Part shown: piece by piece, positions 1 through 8,346 of the stretch | How the letters are laid out: each line of letters opens with the position of its first letter | Numbering within the stretch: position 1 is the first letter of the stretch | Source of the DNA: Streptomyces koelreuteriae | Lineage (GTDB): Bacteria > Actinomycetota > Actinomycetes > Streptomycetales > Streptomycetaceae | Reading direction: 5' to 3' | DNA length: 64,000 bases | Assembly: GCF_018604545.1 (NCBI RefSeq) | Contig: NZ_CP075896.1 | Span: 4,588,001 to 4,652,000, forward strand | Program-made: the position numbers and the translations under genes | The notes under the pieces: generated by a model | Database searches by the model: none | Seen by the model: the letters and a program-made list of their open reading frames with translations, nothing else | What the model was told of the DNA's origin: nothing

Positions 1-691
1 GGCCCTCGGGGGATACCGCGAGGAGGCCTTTCGGGCCCAGGGACGCGACGACCGCGCGGGCGCCTCGGCGGCGGGCGTCCTGGGTGGCTCGCAACGGGTC
101 GTGGGAGCCGGTGAGTTCTGCCAGTTCTTCGGTGTTCGGCTTGATGATGTCGGGGCGGGCGGCGACGCCTCGGCGCAGGGGTTCGCCGCTGGTGTCGAGG
201 AGGACCGGGATGCCGGCGGACCTGGCCGTGCGGACCAGTCCGGCGTAGGCGCCGACCGGGACGCCCGGGGGGAGGCTGCCGCACAGGGCCACTGCCGAGG
301 CGGACGCCAGCAGGTCCTCGTAGGCCTCCTGGAAGGACGACCACTCGGTGGGGGTGATCGTCGGGCCCGGTTCGTTGAGCTGTGTCGTGTCGCCGGTCAG
401 GTCGTCGGCCACGGCGATCGTGCGGCGGGTGGTGCCCGTGATCGGGACCAGCGCGTCCGTCACGTCCGGCACCGAGGCCAGAAGTTCCTGGACGACCCGG
501 CCCGTCGCACCGCCCGTGAATCCCGTCACCGTCACCTCGTGCCCGAGGGCCGCGAGCACCCGGGCCACGTTGACGCCCTTGCCGCCGGGGCGTTCCGTCA
601 CCTCGGAGACGCGGTGGGAGGCGTGCGGACGGAGGGACCGTACGCGGTAGGTGATGTCGAGAGCGGTGTTCAGTGTGACCGTGAGGATCAC
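1..691 (-). CDS. PfkB-family sugar kinase (1-phosphofructokinase-like), 3' end outside window
   Basis: About 230 N-terminal residues of a PfkB (ribokinase-like) kinase, probably phosphorylating a sugar phosphate such as fructose 1-phosphate or tagatose 6-phosphate. It opens with the beta-strand TVTLNTALDITY and the family signature GGKGVNVAR at residues 36-44, typical of the 1-phosphofructokinase/LacC branch. The GTG start at 691 follows a GGGGGAGG ribosome site. The C-terminal half with the GAGD catalytic motif lies beyond base 1, so the exact subfamily cannot be settled. It is co-directional with nagA-nagK, 128 bp downstream, suggesting a role in amino-sugar catabolism (inference). Confidence 0.85.
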   Translation of the reverse strand, partial: MILTVTLNTALDITYRVRSLRPHASHRVSEVTERPGGKGVNVARVLAALGHEVTVTGFTGGATGRVVQELLASVPDVTDALVPITGTTRRTIAVADDLTGDTTQLNEPGPTITPTEWSSFQEAYEDLLASASAVALCGSLPPGVPVGAYAGLVRTARSAGIPVLLDTSGEPLRRGVAARPDIIKPNTEELAELTGSHDPLRATQDARRRGARAVVASLGPKGLLAVSPEG

Positions 692-819
692 CTGGCTGAC
701 CTCCCCCGATGTAGAGACATGCGCGTGCTGCCGTGGACTTCCGGAGGCTCGATCATGCCAAAGAGACGGCGGTCGGCCCAGTCCTGGACTCGGCCACCGT
801 CTCCCGACTGCGGGATAGA

Positions 820-2031
820 TCAGCGCAGTTGGGGACCGACCACCCATTCGCCCCGGCGCATCACGCCCTTCAGGTCGAAGTCCGCGTCCAGGAGGACGAG
901 GTCCGCGTCCTTGCCTGGCTCCAGGGAGCCGATGCGGTCGGACATGCCGAGCAGGCGGGCCGGGGTTGCCGAGAGGGCCTGTACCGCGTCCTCGACCGAC
1001 AGACCGTCGATCGTGACCGCGCGTTTGAAGGCGCGGTCCAGGGTGAGGGTGGAGCCCGCGATCGTGCCGTCCTCGACCAGGCGGGCCACGCCGTCGGCGA
1101 CCTCCACCTCCAGTGGGCCGAGCCAGTAGCGGCCGTCGCCGAAACCGGCCGCGTCCATCGCGTCCGTGATGAACGCGACCCGTGACGCGCCCGCGTGGTG
1201 GAACGCCAGTTGGAGCGCGGCGGGGTGCAGGTGCGTGCCGTCGTTGATCAGCTCGACCGTGATCCGGTCGTCCTCCAGGAGCGCCGCGATCGGGCCGGGG
1301 AAGCGGTGGCCGAGGGGCGGCATCGCGTTGAAGAGGTGCGTGGCCACCGTCGCGCCCGCGTCGATGGCCTCGACGGTCTGCTCGTAGGTCGCGTCCGTGT
1401 GGCCGATCGCCGCGATCACGCCCTGGTCGGCCAGGAGGCGTACGGAGTCCAGGCCGCCGGGGAGCTCGGTGGCCAGCGTGACCATCCTCGCCTGGCCCCG
1501 GGCCGCCTCGATCAGCTTGCGGACGTCCGCGGGGTGCGGATCGCGCAGCAGGTCCTCGGCGTGGGCGCCCTTGCGGCAGGGGGAGATGAACGGGCCCTCG
1601 AAGTGGACGCCGGCGATCTCGCCCTGCTCGGCCAGCTCGCTGAGCAGGCCCGCGCGTTGGGAGAGGAAGTCCATGTCGCCGGTGACGGTGGAGGCGACCA
1701 GGGTGGTCGTGCCGTGCAGGCGGTGGGTGTGGATGCCCTTGAGGATGTCCTCGGCCGAGCCGGAGGTGAAGGAGGCTCCGCCGCCGCCGTGGTTGTGCAG
1801 GTCGACGAACCCGGGGATGACGTAGTGGCCTGTTACGTCGATGACCTGGGCGTTTTCGGGGGTGGTGGGGGTGATGCGGGTGCCGTCGATGGTCAGCCGG
1901 CTGTCTTGGACGGCCCCGGTGGGGAGGACCACCGTCGCGCCGGACAGGACCGTGGGGGTTCCTGACGTTGCCGGGTGCGGGTGGTGTGTGGCTTGTCGCG
2001 CAGTTCCCCGCGCCCCTGGGTCCGCTGCCAT
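820..2031 (-). CDS. nagA: N-acetylglucosamine-6-phosphate deacetylase NagA
   Basis: Removes acetate from GlcNAc-6-phosphate in the cytoplasm, feeding GlcN-6-P to glycolysis or wall synthesis. The 403-residue protein shows the amidohydrolase order: metal ligands in FVDLHNHGGGG (His79, His81), HFEGPFI, IGHTDATY, THLFNAMPPL and the catalytic Asp in FITDAMDAAG. The ATG at 2031 overlaps the nagK stop by one base (TGATG), implying translational coupling. The first ~28 residues are odd: they are low in conservation-type sequence and are encoded largely by a dispersed intergenic repeat (1991-2017) inserted ahead of the usual start (core begins near TVLSGATVVLP). No ATG/GTG/TTG lies in frame between that ATG and the core. 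Confidence 0.96.
   Translation of the reverse strand: MAADPGARGTARQATHHPHPATSGTPTVLSGATVVLPTGAVQDSRLTIDGTRITPTTPENAQVIDVTGHYVIPGFVDLHNHGGGGASFTSGSAEDILKGIHTHRLHGTTTLVASTVTGDMDFLSQRAGLLSELAEQGEIAGVHFEGPFISPCRKGAHAEDLLRDPHPADVRKLIEAARGQARMVTLATELPGGLDSVRLLADQGVIAAIGHTDATYEQTVEAIDAGATVATHLFNAMPPLGHRFPGPIAALLEDDRITVELINDGTHLHPAALQLAFHHAGASRVAFITDAMDAAGFGDGRYWLGPLEVEVADGVARLVEDGTIAGSTLTLDRAFKRAVTIDGLSVEDAVQALSATPARLLGMSDRIGSLEPGKDADLVLLDADFDLKGVMRRGEWVVGPQLR
1991..2017 (-). repeat. Dispersed Streptomyces repeat, copy 1, inside nagA 5' end
   Basis: A 27-bp copy of the element seen at 9661-9687, differing at one base. Its reverse complement is read in frame as part of the NagA N-terminus, where it encodes GARGTARQ-like residues. 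The copy at 9661 is intergenic, so this copy appears to have been captured by the reading frame. Confidence 0.85.
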
Positions 2032-2972
2032 CAGGGCGATACCTCCGTACGGTCCGTGTGGTTGAGGAGATCCCAGGCGAGCAGGCCCGCGCCCAGACAA
2101 CCCGCCGAGTCGCCCAGGGCCGCCGGGACGATCGGCGGCTGTTTCTGGAAGGTGACGCGGCGGTCGATGGCCTCGCGCAGGGGCGTGAACAGCGTCTCTC
2201 CCGCCTCGGCCAGGCCGCCGCCGATGATCAGGGTGCGGGGGTCCAGCAGGGTGAGGGCCGTGACCAGGCCGTCGGCGAGGGCGTCCACCGCCTCCTGCCA
2301 GACCGCCCGGGCCCGTGGGTCGCCGGATACGACGGCCTTCGCGCAGTCGGCCGCGTCCGCGTCCGGGTCGCCCGAGGCCGCGGCCCAGGCCTCGCTGACG
2401 GCCGCCGCAGAGGCGAAACGCTCCAGGCAGCCGCGCTGCCCGCACGGGCAGGGGGCTCCTCCGGGGCGTACGACGATGTGGCCGATCTCGCCCGCGAAGC
2501 CGTGCGCGCCCGACTCGACCCGGCCCTCGACGCCGATGCCGCCCGCGATGCCGGTGCCCAGCGCCACGAACAGGAACCGGTCGGCGCCCCGGCCCGCGCC
2601 GACCCGGCCCTCGGCGAGAGCACCGGTGCGCACGTCGTGGCCGAGGGCGACCGGGACGCCCAGCCGTTCCGCGAGCGCGTCACGCAGGGGGACGTCGCGC
2701 CAGCCGAGGTTCGCGGCGTAGACGGCGATGCCCGCCGCCTCGTCGACGATGCCGGGCACGGCCACACCGGCGGCGGCCGCGGGCGTGCCGAAGTGCTCGG
2801 CGCCGTACGCGTGCAGCTCGGCGGCGAAGTCGAGGATGCCCGCGACGACGGCCTCCGGGCCCTGCTCGCGTCCGGTGGCCCGGCGGGACCGGTGCAGCAC
2901 CTCGCCCCCGGGCCCGGCCAGAGCGGCCTTCATTCCGGTGCCGCCCACGTCCAGGGCGATGACATGTCTCAC
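2031..2972 (-). CDS. nagK: ROK-family N-acetylglucosamine kinase NagK
   Basis: A 313-residue ROK kinase, probably phosphorylating N-acetylglucosamine (or glucose) with ATP. The N-terminal phosphate loop ALDVGGTGMKAAL (residues 6-18), the GEIGH motif with the zinc-ligand His165, and the cysteine cluster CPCGQRGCLE (175-184) are all present, so the zinc site should be intact. The GTG at 2972 is chosen because upstream in-frame residues are unconserved and this places MRHVIALDVGG at the start. It is first in the nagK-nagA pair, and two dre-like boxes lie immediately upstream. Substrate choice rests on linkage to nagA; a glucokinase role is the alternative. Confidence 0.9.
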   Translation of the reverse strand: MRHVIALDVGGTGMKAALAGPGGEVLHRSRRATGREQGPEAVVAGILDFAAELHAYGAEHFGTPAAAAGVAVPGIVDEAAGIAVYAANLGWRDVPLRDALAERLGVPVALGHDVRTGALAEGRVGAGRGADRFLFVALGTGIAGGIGVEGRVESGAHGFAGEIGHIVVRPGGAPCPCGQRGCLERFASAAAVSEAWAAASGDPDADAADCAKAVVSGDPRARAVWQEAVDALADGLVTALTLLDPRTLIIGGGLAEAGETLFTPLREAIDRRVTFQKQPPIVPAALGDSAGCLGAGLLAWDLLNHTDRTEVSP

Positions 2973-3002
2973 GGAACACAGTGTGACCCGGGGACCCGCG
3001 AG

Positions 3003-3014
3003 AGGTCTAGTCCA
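3003..3014. promoter_or_regulatory. dre-like DasR operator 1
   Basis: AGGTCTAGTCCA matches the palindromic DasR box TGGTCTAGACCA at 10 of 12 bases. It lies 31 bp upstream of the nagK start in the intergenic region shared with the sugar-binding lipoprotein gene. DasR is the GlcN-6-P-responsive GntR repressor of amino-sugar genes in streptomycetes, and nagKA is a known target in S. coelicolor. Confidence 0.75.
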
Positions 3015-3020
3015 CTCACG

Positions 3021-3032
3021 TGGTGTAGACCT
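3021..3032. promoter_or_regulatory. dre-like DasR operator 2
   Basis: TGGTGTAGACCT matches TGGTCTAGACCA at 10 of 12 bases and is centred 18 bp from operator 1. The paired arrangement suggests that both divergent transcripts (nagKA and the lipoprotein) are controlled from here. Confidence 0.78.
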
Positions 3033-3090
3033 TATTCCGAATATCGAAAGTTTTCGGTGGCGGTGACGCCAGGGTTGGGGAAGTACAGCG

Positions 3091-4359
3091 GTGCAGCGGC
3101 AGCGGATGGCAGGAACGATCGCGGTGGTGTCCGCACTGGGCATGACGGCGGTCCTCGGCGGCTGCGGCGTGACGGGCGGCTCCGCCGACGTGACCCTGAA
3201 GCTGGTCGCCGCCGACTACGGCGACAGCAAGGCCAACAGCTCCCAGAAGTACTGGGACAAGCTCGTCGCGGAGTACGAGGCCGACCACCCCGACGTGGAG
3301 ATCGACGTCAGCGTCTACTCCTGGAACGACGTCGACCGCAAGGTCCGGGAGATGGTCGCCGCCGGTGACCCGCCGGACATGGCGCAGATCGGCTCGTACG
3401 CCGGGTACGCGGCGCAGAACCAGCTCTACAAGGCCGACGAACTGCTCTCCATACCCGTGCAGGCCGACTTCGTCGGGCAGCTCGCCTCCGCGGGGCAGGT
3501 GAAGGGCGTGCAGTACGGCATGCCGTTCGCCTCCTCCACGCGCGTGCTCTTCTACAACAAGACCCTCTTCTCCGAGGCAGGCATCACCCCGCCGAAGACC
3601 TGGGACGACCTGGCCGACGACGCCGAGGCGCTCAAGGCGGAGGGCGTGACCTACCCGTACGCGCTGCCGCTCGGCCCGGAGGAGGCGCCGGCCGAGACCA
3701 TGCAGTGGATGCTCAGCGGCGGGGGCGGCTACACCGACACCGTCGACAGCTACGGCATCGACTCCCCCGAGAACGTCGACACCTTCTCCTGGCTGAAGGA
3801 CGAACTCGTCGGCAAGGGCCTGAACGGGCCGGTCGCGCCCGGGGAGCTGAACCGGGCCGACGCGTACGCCGCCTTCGCCAAGGGCGAGGTCGGCATGGTC
3901 AACGGGCACCCGTCGCTGATGAACATCGCCGGGAAGAAGGGCGTCAAGTACGGCATGGTGCCGACGCCGGGCAAGGAGGGCACGAGCAAGTCCACGCTCG
4001 GTGTCGCCGACTGGATGACGGCCTTCCGCAAGAACGGCAACCGCGACCAGGTCGGCGACTTCCTCGACTTCGTGTACAGCGAGAAGAACGTGCTGGCCTT
4101 CTCCCGCGAGTACGACCTGCTGCCGGTCACCACCTCCGCGTCCGGGACGATGGCCGTGTCCGAGCAGGACCGGCACCTCCGGCCGTTCCTGGAGGAGCTG
4201 CTGACCTCCGAGCTGTACCCGGTCGGCAAGACCTCCTGGGCCGACGTCAGCGCCGAGATCAAGCAGCGGATCGGCAAGGCCGTCGCCCCCGGCGGCAGCC
4301 CCTCGGTCGTCCTCGGGCAGCTCCAGGCGGAGGCGTCCCGGGCGGAGAACGCGGAGTAG
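3091..4359 (+). CDS. ABC-type sugar-binding lipoprotein
   Basis: A 422-residue family-1 extracellular solute-binding protein. A hydrophobic signal ends in the lipobox VLGGCG near residue 25, so it should be lipid-anchored outside the membrane. The mature part has the usual sugar-binder landmarks: NSSQKYWDKLVAEYEADHP, the PDMAQIGSYAG block, FYNKTLFSEAGITPPKTWDDL and a late MAVSEQD segment. The start is the GTG at 3091. No permease or ATPase gene follows, so it must work with components encoded elsewhere, perhaps with the shared ATPase MsiK. The divergent dre boxes suggest an amino-sugar or chito-oligosaccharide ligand (inference). Confidence 0.9.
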   Translation: MQRQRMAGTIAVVSALGMTAVLGGCGVTGGSADVTLKLVAADYGDSKANSSQKYWDKLVAEYEADHPDVEIDVSVYSWNDVDRKVREMVAAGDPPDMAQIGSYAGYAAQNQLYKADELLSIPVQADFVGQLASAGQVKGVQYGMPFASSTRVLFYNKTLFSEAGITPPKTWDDLADDAEALKAEGVTYPYALPLGPEEAPAETMQWMLSGGGGYTDTVDSYGIDSPENVDTFSWLKDELVGKGLNGPVAPGELNRADAYAAFAKGEVGMVNGHPSLMNIAGKKGVKYGMVPTPGKEGTSKSTLGVADWMTAFRKNGNRDQVGDFLDFVYSEKNVLAFSREYDLLPVTTSASGTMAVSEQDRHLRPFLEELLTSELYPVGKTSWADVSAEIKQRIGKAVAPGGSPSVVLGQLQAEASRAENAE

Positions 4360-4403
4360 GCGCCGGCTGGGCGCTGTCGGTGGTGGGCGTTACGGTGCCG
4401 GGC

Positions 4404-4652
4404 ATGGACGAGGACACGGGTGAGCAGGGGCGGCTCGGGCGGCGGGAGCGGGACATCCTCGCGCTCGAAGGGCGGAGCTTTTCCGGTCCCGGTGCGAAGG
4501 AACGGGCCGTGCGGGAGGAGCTGGGGCTTGCTCCTGTGCGTTACTTCCAGCTCCTCAATGCCCTGCTGGACGACCCGAGGGCTCTTGCCCACGACCCGGT
4601 GACGGTGAATCGGCTGCGGCGGGTTCGGGAGCGGCGGCGGGCTGAACGCTGA
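4404..4652 (+). CDS. DUF3263 small protein
   Basis: An 82-residue actinobacterial protein of the DUF3263 type. The core LGRRERDILALEGRSFSG is followed by a predicted helix-turn-helix-like stretch (ERAVREELGLAPVRYFQLLNALLDDP) and a basic tail RLRRVRERRRAER. Its size and fold suggest a small DNA-binding or adaptor protein; no function is known. It starts 44 bp after the lipoprotein stop. The ATG at 4404 lacks a strong ribosome site. Confidence 0.8.
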   Translation: MDEDTGEQGRLGRRERDILALEGRSFSGPGAKERAVREELGLAPVRYFQLLNALLDDPRALAHDPVTVNRLRRVRERRRAER

Positions 4653-4677
4653 GGTTCGCGGGGTGCGGGCGCGTCGT

Positions 4678-4740
4678 GGCTGGTCGCGCCCACGCGGCGG
4701 AGCCGCAGATCGATACAGCCCCGCGCCCCTTTGGGGCGCC
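4678..4740. repeat. Dispersed Streptomyces repeat, long variant
   Basis: It begins GGCTGGTCGCGC and ends CCCCGCGCCCCTTTGGGGCGCC, the same termini as the short repeat at 9661-9687, but with an insert containing a small stem (GGCGGAGCCGC) between them. It ends against the otsB stop codon, and the terminal GGCGCC-rich palindrome could serve as a terminator between the convergent genes. Confidence 0.7.
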
Positions 4741-4741
4741 T

Positions 4742-5605
4742 CTAGTCGAGCCGTTGGGCCAGTGCTGCCAGCAGGCGTACGACGCCCTCCGGGCCCTCCA
4801 CCACCAGGTCCGCGCGCTCCCGTAGTTCCGTCACCTCGTCGCTGCCGCTGCATACCAGCAGGCCCGGGGTGCCGTTCGTGCGGAGACGGTCGACGGCGGA
4901 GAAGGCGGGGAGGTCGCCCAGGTCGTCGCCGCCGTAGAGGACGGAACCGGCGCCGATCTCCTGGGCGAACTCGGTCAGGGCGACGCCCTTGTCCATGCCG
5001 GGCGGGCGGAGTTCGAGGACCATGCGGCCGGGTTCGACGATCAGGCCGTGGCGGCCGGCCAGGCCGGTCAGCGGCTCGCGCAGTTGGTCCAGGGTGGCCT
5101 GCGGGTCGGCGGCGCGGCGCGTGTGCACGGCCACGGCCCGGCCCTTCTCCTCGATCCAGGTTCCCTGCGACGCCCCGAGCCGTTCGAGGAGTTCGGGCAG
5201 TTCCGTGCGGACGCCCGCGACTCCGGGGTGCGGGGGAGGGGCGGTGATCTCGCCGGTACGGGCGTCCCACCGCTCGGCGCCGTAGTGCCCCAGGACGACG
5301 AGGTGCTCCAGGCCGGGGACGTCGGCGAAGCCGCCGTTGCGCACCGCGACCTCGGCGGGCCGACCGGTGATCACCGCCACGGCGGCGACCTTCGGCGCGA
5401 GCGCCGCCAGCGCGGGCACGGCCTCGGGATGGGCCCGGGCCTTCTCGGGATCGGCGACGATCGGCGCGAGCGTCCCGTCGAGGTCGAGCCCGATCAGGGC
5501 CTTGCCGGGATGAGTGAGGAGAGCGTCCAGACCTTCCTGCCCGGCCTTCGTGGCGGGCGCCGGAAGCCCATGATCCCCGTGATCCGTGTGCAGGCTGGTC
5601 ACCAC
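4742..5605 (-). CDS. otsB: Trehalose-6-phosphate phosphatase OtsB
   Basis: Dephosphorylates trehalose 6-phosphate to trehalose. The 287-residue HAD phosphatase carries motif I LIGLDLDGTLAPIV with the nucleophile Asp near residue 40, VITGRP (motif II) and the late GDDLGDLPAF acidic motif that binds magnesium. The GTG at 5605 lies three bases after the otsA stop, and a second GTG follows directly at 5602, so either may serve. The pair forms the otsA-otsB operon for stress and spore trehalose synthesis. Confidence 0.93.
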   Translation of the reverse strand: MVTSLHTDHGDHGLPAPATKAGQEGLDALLTHPGKALIGLDLDGTLAPIVADPEKARAHPEAVPALAALAPKVAAVAVITGRPAEVAVRNGGFADVPGLEHLVVLGHYGAERWDARTGEITAPPPHPGVAGVRTELPELLERLGASQGTWIEEKGRAVAVHTRRAADPQATLDQLREPLTGLAGRHGLIVEPGRMVLELRPPGMDKGVALTEFAQEIGAGSVLYGGDDLGDLPAFSAVDRLRTNGTPGLLVCSGSDEVTELRERADLVVEGPEGVVRLLAALAQRLD

Positions 5606-5608
5606 CGC

Positions 5609-6997
5609 TCAGCCCCTCAACGCGTCGAGCTGGTCCACGAACCACTGCGCCGGCGGCAGCGCGGTCGCTGCCGCTGCCAGGCGTTTGGCGCGCTCGGCGC
5701 GTTCCTCCGGGCGCATCGAGAGTGCCTCGTGGAGGGCCGCGGCCGTGCCGGTGACGTCGTACGGGTTCACGGTGATCGCGTCCTCGCCCAGCTCCTCGTA
5801 CGCCCCGGCCTCCCGCGACAGCACCAGCGCGCAGCCCGCGTCGGAGACGACCGGGACCTCCTTGGCGACGAGGTTCATGCCGTCGCGGATGGGGTTGACG
5901 AGTGCGACGTCGGCCAGCCGGTAGGCGGCCAGGGAGCGTGCGAAGTCGTCCTTGACGTGCAGGACGATCGGCGTCCAGCCCGGTGTCCCGTACTGCTCGT
6001 TGATCTCGTCCGCCAGCCGCTGCACCTCGGCCGTGTAGTCGCGGTACACCGCGAGGTCCTGCCGGGAGGGGTAGGCGAAGGCCACGTGTACGACGCGCTC
6101 GCGCCACTCGGGGTGGTCGTCGAGCAGCTGCCGGTACGCCAGCAGACCGCGCACGATGTTCTTCGACAGCTCGGTGCGGTCGACGCGGACGATGGTGCGG
6201 CGGCCCTCGCCGATCTGCTCACGCAGGGAGGCCATCCGCTCCTCGACGTCCTGCTCGTGGGACCGCTGCCGCAGGAAGTCCGCGTCGGCCCCCAGCCCGT
6301 GCACGCCGATCCGCGTGCCCCCGAGTCCGTCGGCGAACCGCTCGGCGCATTCGGCGAACGCGTCCGCCCAGCGCTGGGTGAGAAAGCCCAGCCGGTCCGC
6401 GCCCAGCATGCCGCGCAGCACCTGCCCCGCCACATCGTCCGGCAGCATCCGGAAGTACTCGGGCGGCGCCCAAGGCGTGTGCGAGAAGTGCCCGATCCGG
6501 ACGTCCGGGCGCAGCTCGCGGAGCAGGCCGGGCACCAGGCACAGGTGGTAGTCCTGCACCACGACCGCCGCGCCCTCGGCCGCCTCCTCCGCCAGCGCCT
6601 GGGCGAACGCCCGGTTGTACGCCTCGTACGACGCCCACTGCCGCCGGAACTCCGCGTCGAAGACCGGCTCCAGCGGGGTCTGGTACAGCATGTGGTGGAC
6701 GAACCAGAGCACCGAGTTGGCGACGCCGTTGTACGCGTCGGCGTGCACGTCGGCGGGGATGTCCAGCATCCGTACGCCGTCCTCGCCGACCCCGCGCCGT
6801 ACGGCCTCGCGGTCGCCGTCGGACAGCGCGGAGCAGACCCACAGCGCGTCCGCGTCCGAGCCGATCGCGGAGAGCCCCGAGACCAGTCCGCCGCCGCCGC
6901 GCTTGGCGTTCAGCGAACCGTCCTCGCCCACCGTGTAGGAGACCGGGCCGCGGTTGGAGGCCACCAGCACCCGCGCAGCACCGTACGTAGAAGCCAT
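5609..6997 (-). CDS. otsA: Trehalose-6-phosphate synthase OtsA
   Basis: A 462-residue GT20 enzyme joining UDP-glucose (or GDP-glucose) to glucose 6-phosphate. Landmarks: N-terminal VLVASNRGPVSY, the sugar-binding HDYHLCLVPGLLR-type block (here QDYHLCLVPGLLRE), GHFSHTPWAPPEYFRMLP, RVDRTELSKNIVRGL, and the donor-binding NPIRDGMNLVAKE near residue 370. The ATG at 6997 is preferred over a TTG nine bases upstream because it puts the conserved core at the usual distance. It is upstream of and nearly contiguous with otsB. Confidence 0.94.
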   Translation of the reverse strand: MASTYGAARVLVASNRGPVSYTVGEDGSLNAKRGGGGLVSGLSAIGSDADALWVCSALSDGDREAVRRGVGEDGVRMLDIPADVHADAYNGVANSVLWFVHHMLYQTPLEPVFDAEFRRQWASYEAYNRAFAQALAEEAAEGAAVVVQDYHLCLVPGLLRELRPDVRIGHFSHTPWAPPEYFRMLPDDVAGQVLRGMLGADRLGFLTQRWADAFAECAERFADGLGGTRIGVHGLGADADFLRQRSHEQDVEERMASLREQIGEGRRTIVRVDRTELSKNIVRGLLAYRQLLDDHPEWRERVVHVAFAYPSRQDLAVYRDYTAEVQRLADEINEQYGTPGWTPIVLHVKDDFARSLAAYRLADVALVNPIRDGMNLVAKEVPVVSDAGCALVLSREAGAYEELGEDAITVNPYDVTGTAAALHEALSMRPEERAERAKRLAAAATALPPAQWFVDQLDALRG

Positions 6998-7071
6998 AGC
7001 CCTCAACCTAGCCCGGCCCGGAAACGCTCAAACGTACGGACCTGACCCGACCGGCCGAAAAACAGCCCCGG

Positions 7072-8016
7072 TCAGGCGGCCTTCCGTGCCTGGTACTCGG
7101 CGATCTCCACCATCGGCGGACGCTCCTCGGTGTCCACGGAGTACGTCCGCGGCTCGAAGCCGTCCCCGCCCCGCTCGAACTGCGTCAGGGACGGCCGGAT
7201 CAGATGCCCGCGGGCCAGCCGGAGCTGGGCCGTGCGGTAGATCGCGGCGGCCATCCGGCCCAGCGCCTGCCCGTCCTGGTGCCGGTGCTTGCGCACCCCG
7301 ACATCGACCTGGGCGAGCGCGTCGAGCCCCGCCAGGTGCAGGGCGTCGACCAGCATGCCCAGCTCGACGCCGTAGCCGACGGGGAACGGCAGCTGCTCCA
7401 GCAGGGAGCGGCGGGCCGCGTACTCGCCGCCGAGCGGCTGCACGAAGCCGGCGAGCTGTGGCCAGTGCATGTTGAGCAGCGGGCGGGCCATCAGCTCGGT
7501 GACCCGGCCGCCCTGCCCGGCGGCGCCGCCGAGCGGACGGTCGTACATGGCCTTCACCAGGTCCACGTCCGGCTCGGTGAGCAGCGGGCCGACGATCCCG
7601 GAGACGAAGTCGGACGAGAAGTCCCTGAGGTCCGCGTCGACGAAGCAGACGATGTCCCCGCGGGTGGCGAGCAGCGAGCGCCACAGCACCTCGCCCTTGC
7701 CGGGCACCGCGGGCAGCCGCGGGAGTATCGCGTCCCGGTGCACCACCGTCGCGCCCGCGGCCGCGGCCACCTCCGACGTACGGTCGGTCGAGCCGGAGTC
7801 GACGACGACGAGTTCGTCTACGAGCGGCACCTGCCGCATCAGGTCGTGGCGGATGACGGCCGCGATGTCGCCGACCGTCTCCTCCTCGTTGAGCGCGGGC
7901 AGCACGACACTGACCGTCTGGCCCGTGCGCTGCTTGGCGGCGAGTATCTGGTGGAGGGGGCGATCGGTCGCGGACCAGGAACGGGTGCTCAGCCAGCGCT
8001 CGACTTCTTCCAGCAC
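7072..8016 (-). CDS. gpgS: Glucosyl-3-phosphoglycerate synthase
   Basis: A 314-residue GT81 family glycosyltransferase transferring glucose from an NDP donor to 3-phosphoglycerate, the first step towards glucosylglycerate and methylglucose lipopolysaccharides. It shows VSVVLPALNEEETV (residues 36-49), the nucleotide-binding VVVDSGSTDRT, and the metal motif FVDADLRDFS. The length and the WPQLAGFVQPLGGEYAAR block fit GpgS rather than a general GT2. The GTG at 8016 starts it. Neighbouring otsAB makes a compatible-solute theme plausible. Confidence 0.88.
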   Translation of the reverse strand: MLEEVERWLSTRSWSATDRPLHQILAAKQRTGQTVSVVLPALNEEETVGDIAAVIRHDLMRQVPLVDELVVVDSGSTDRTSEVAAAAGATVVHRDAILPRLPAVPGKGEVLWRSLLATRGDIVCFVDADLRDFSSDFVSGIVGPLLTEPDVDLVKAMYDRPLGGAAGQGGRVTELMARPLLNMHWPQLAGFVQPLGGEYAARRSLLEQLPFPVGYGVELGMLVDALHLAGLDALAQVDVGVRKHRHQDGQALGRMAAAIYRTAQLRLARGHLIRPSLTQFERGGDGFEPRTYSVDTEERPPMVEIAEYQARKAA

Positions 8017-8172
8017 CGTGGCGGCTCCTCTGCGTACTCTCGGCGGGACGGACTGTGAGCCATCTCGCGGTTCGGACGACTATCTCAACTGTCCTGGTCG
8101 TCGGTTACAGTCTTGAACAACGCGGGTGACCATCGCATGTCCGGGGTCAACCCACGTCGACAACCGAATACA

Positions 8173-8327
8173 GCTCATCCAGAGGGGCAGAGGGAAACGG
8201 CCCGTTGAAGCCCCGGCAACCCTCCAGTCGGTACTCGTAGGTCACTGTCGACCACACGCGCGAGGCTCCCGGCTCGGGAAGGTGCCAAATCCGTCTCACG
8301 GCGAGATGCGTCGTGAGGAAGATGAGG
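8173..8327 (+). promoter_or_regulatory. SAM-I (S-box) riboswitch leader
   Basis: All conserved S-box blocks are in order: the P1 5' strand GCTCATC (8173-8179) followed by CAGAGGGGCAGAGGGA, then GAAGCCCCGGCAACC (8207 on), the variable P3 arm, GGTGCCAAATCC (8281-8292), a P4 hairpin, and the P1 3' strand GATGAG (8321-8326). No U-tract terminator follows. Instead the P1 3' strand runs straight into GAGGAGAAAGGG, the likely ribosome site of the next gene at 8347, so control is probably translational: SAM binding would hold P1 and mask the site. Confidence 0.95.
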
Positions 8328-8346
8328 AGAAAGGGCCTCGCCTCAC

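Noticed and set aside
3750..6107. 785-codon minus-strand frame over the lipoprotein and otsB-otsA genes
   Set aside because: It crosses real genes on both strands in a shadow frame and has no recognisable domain.
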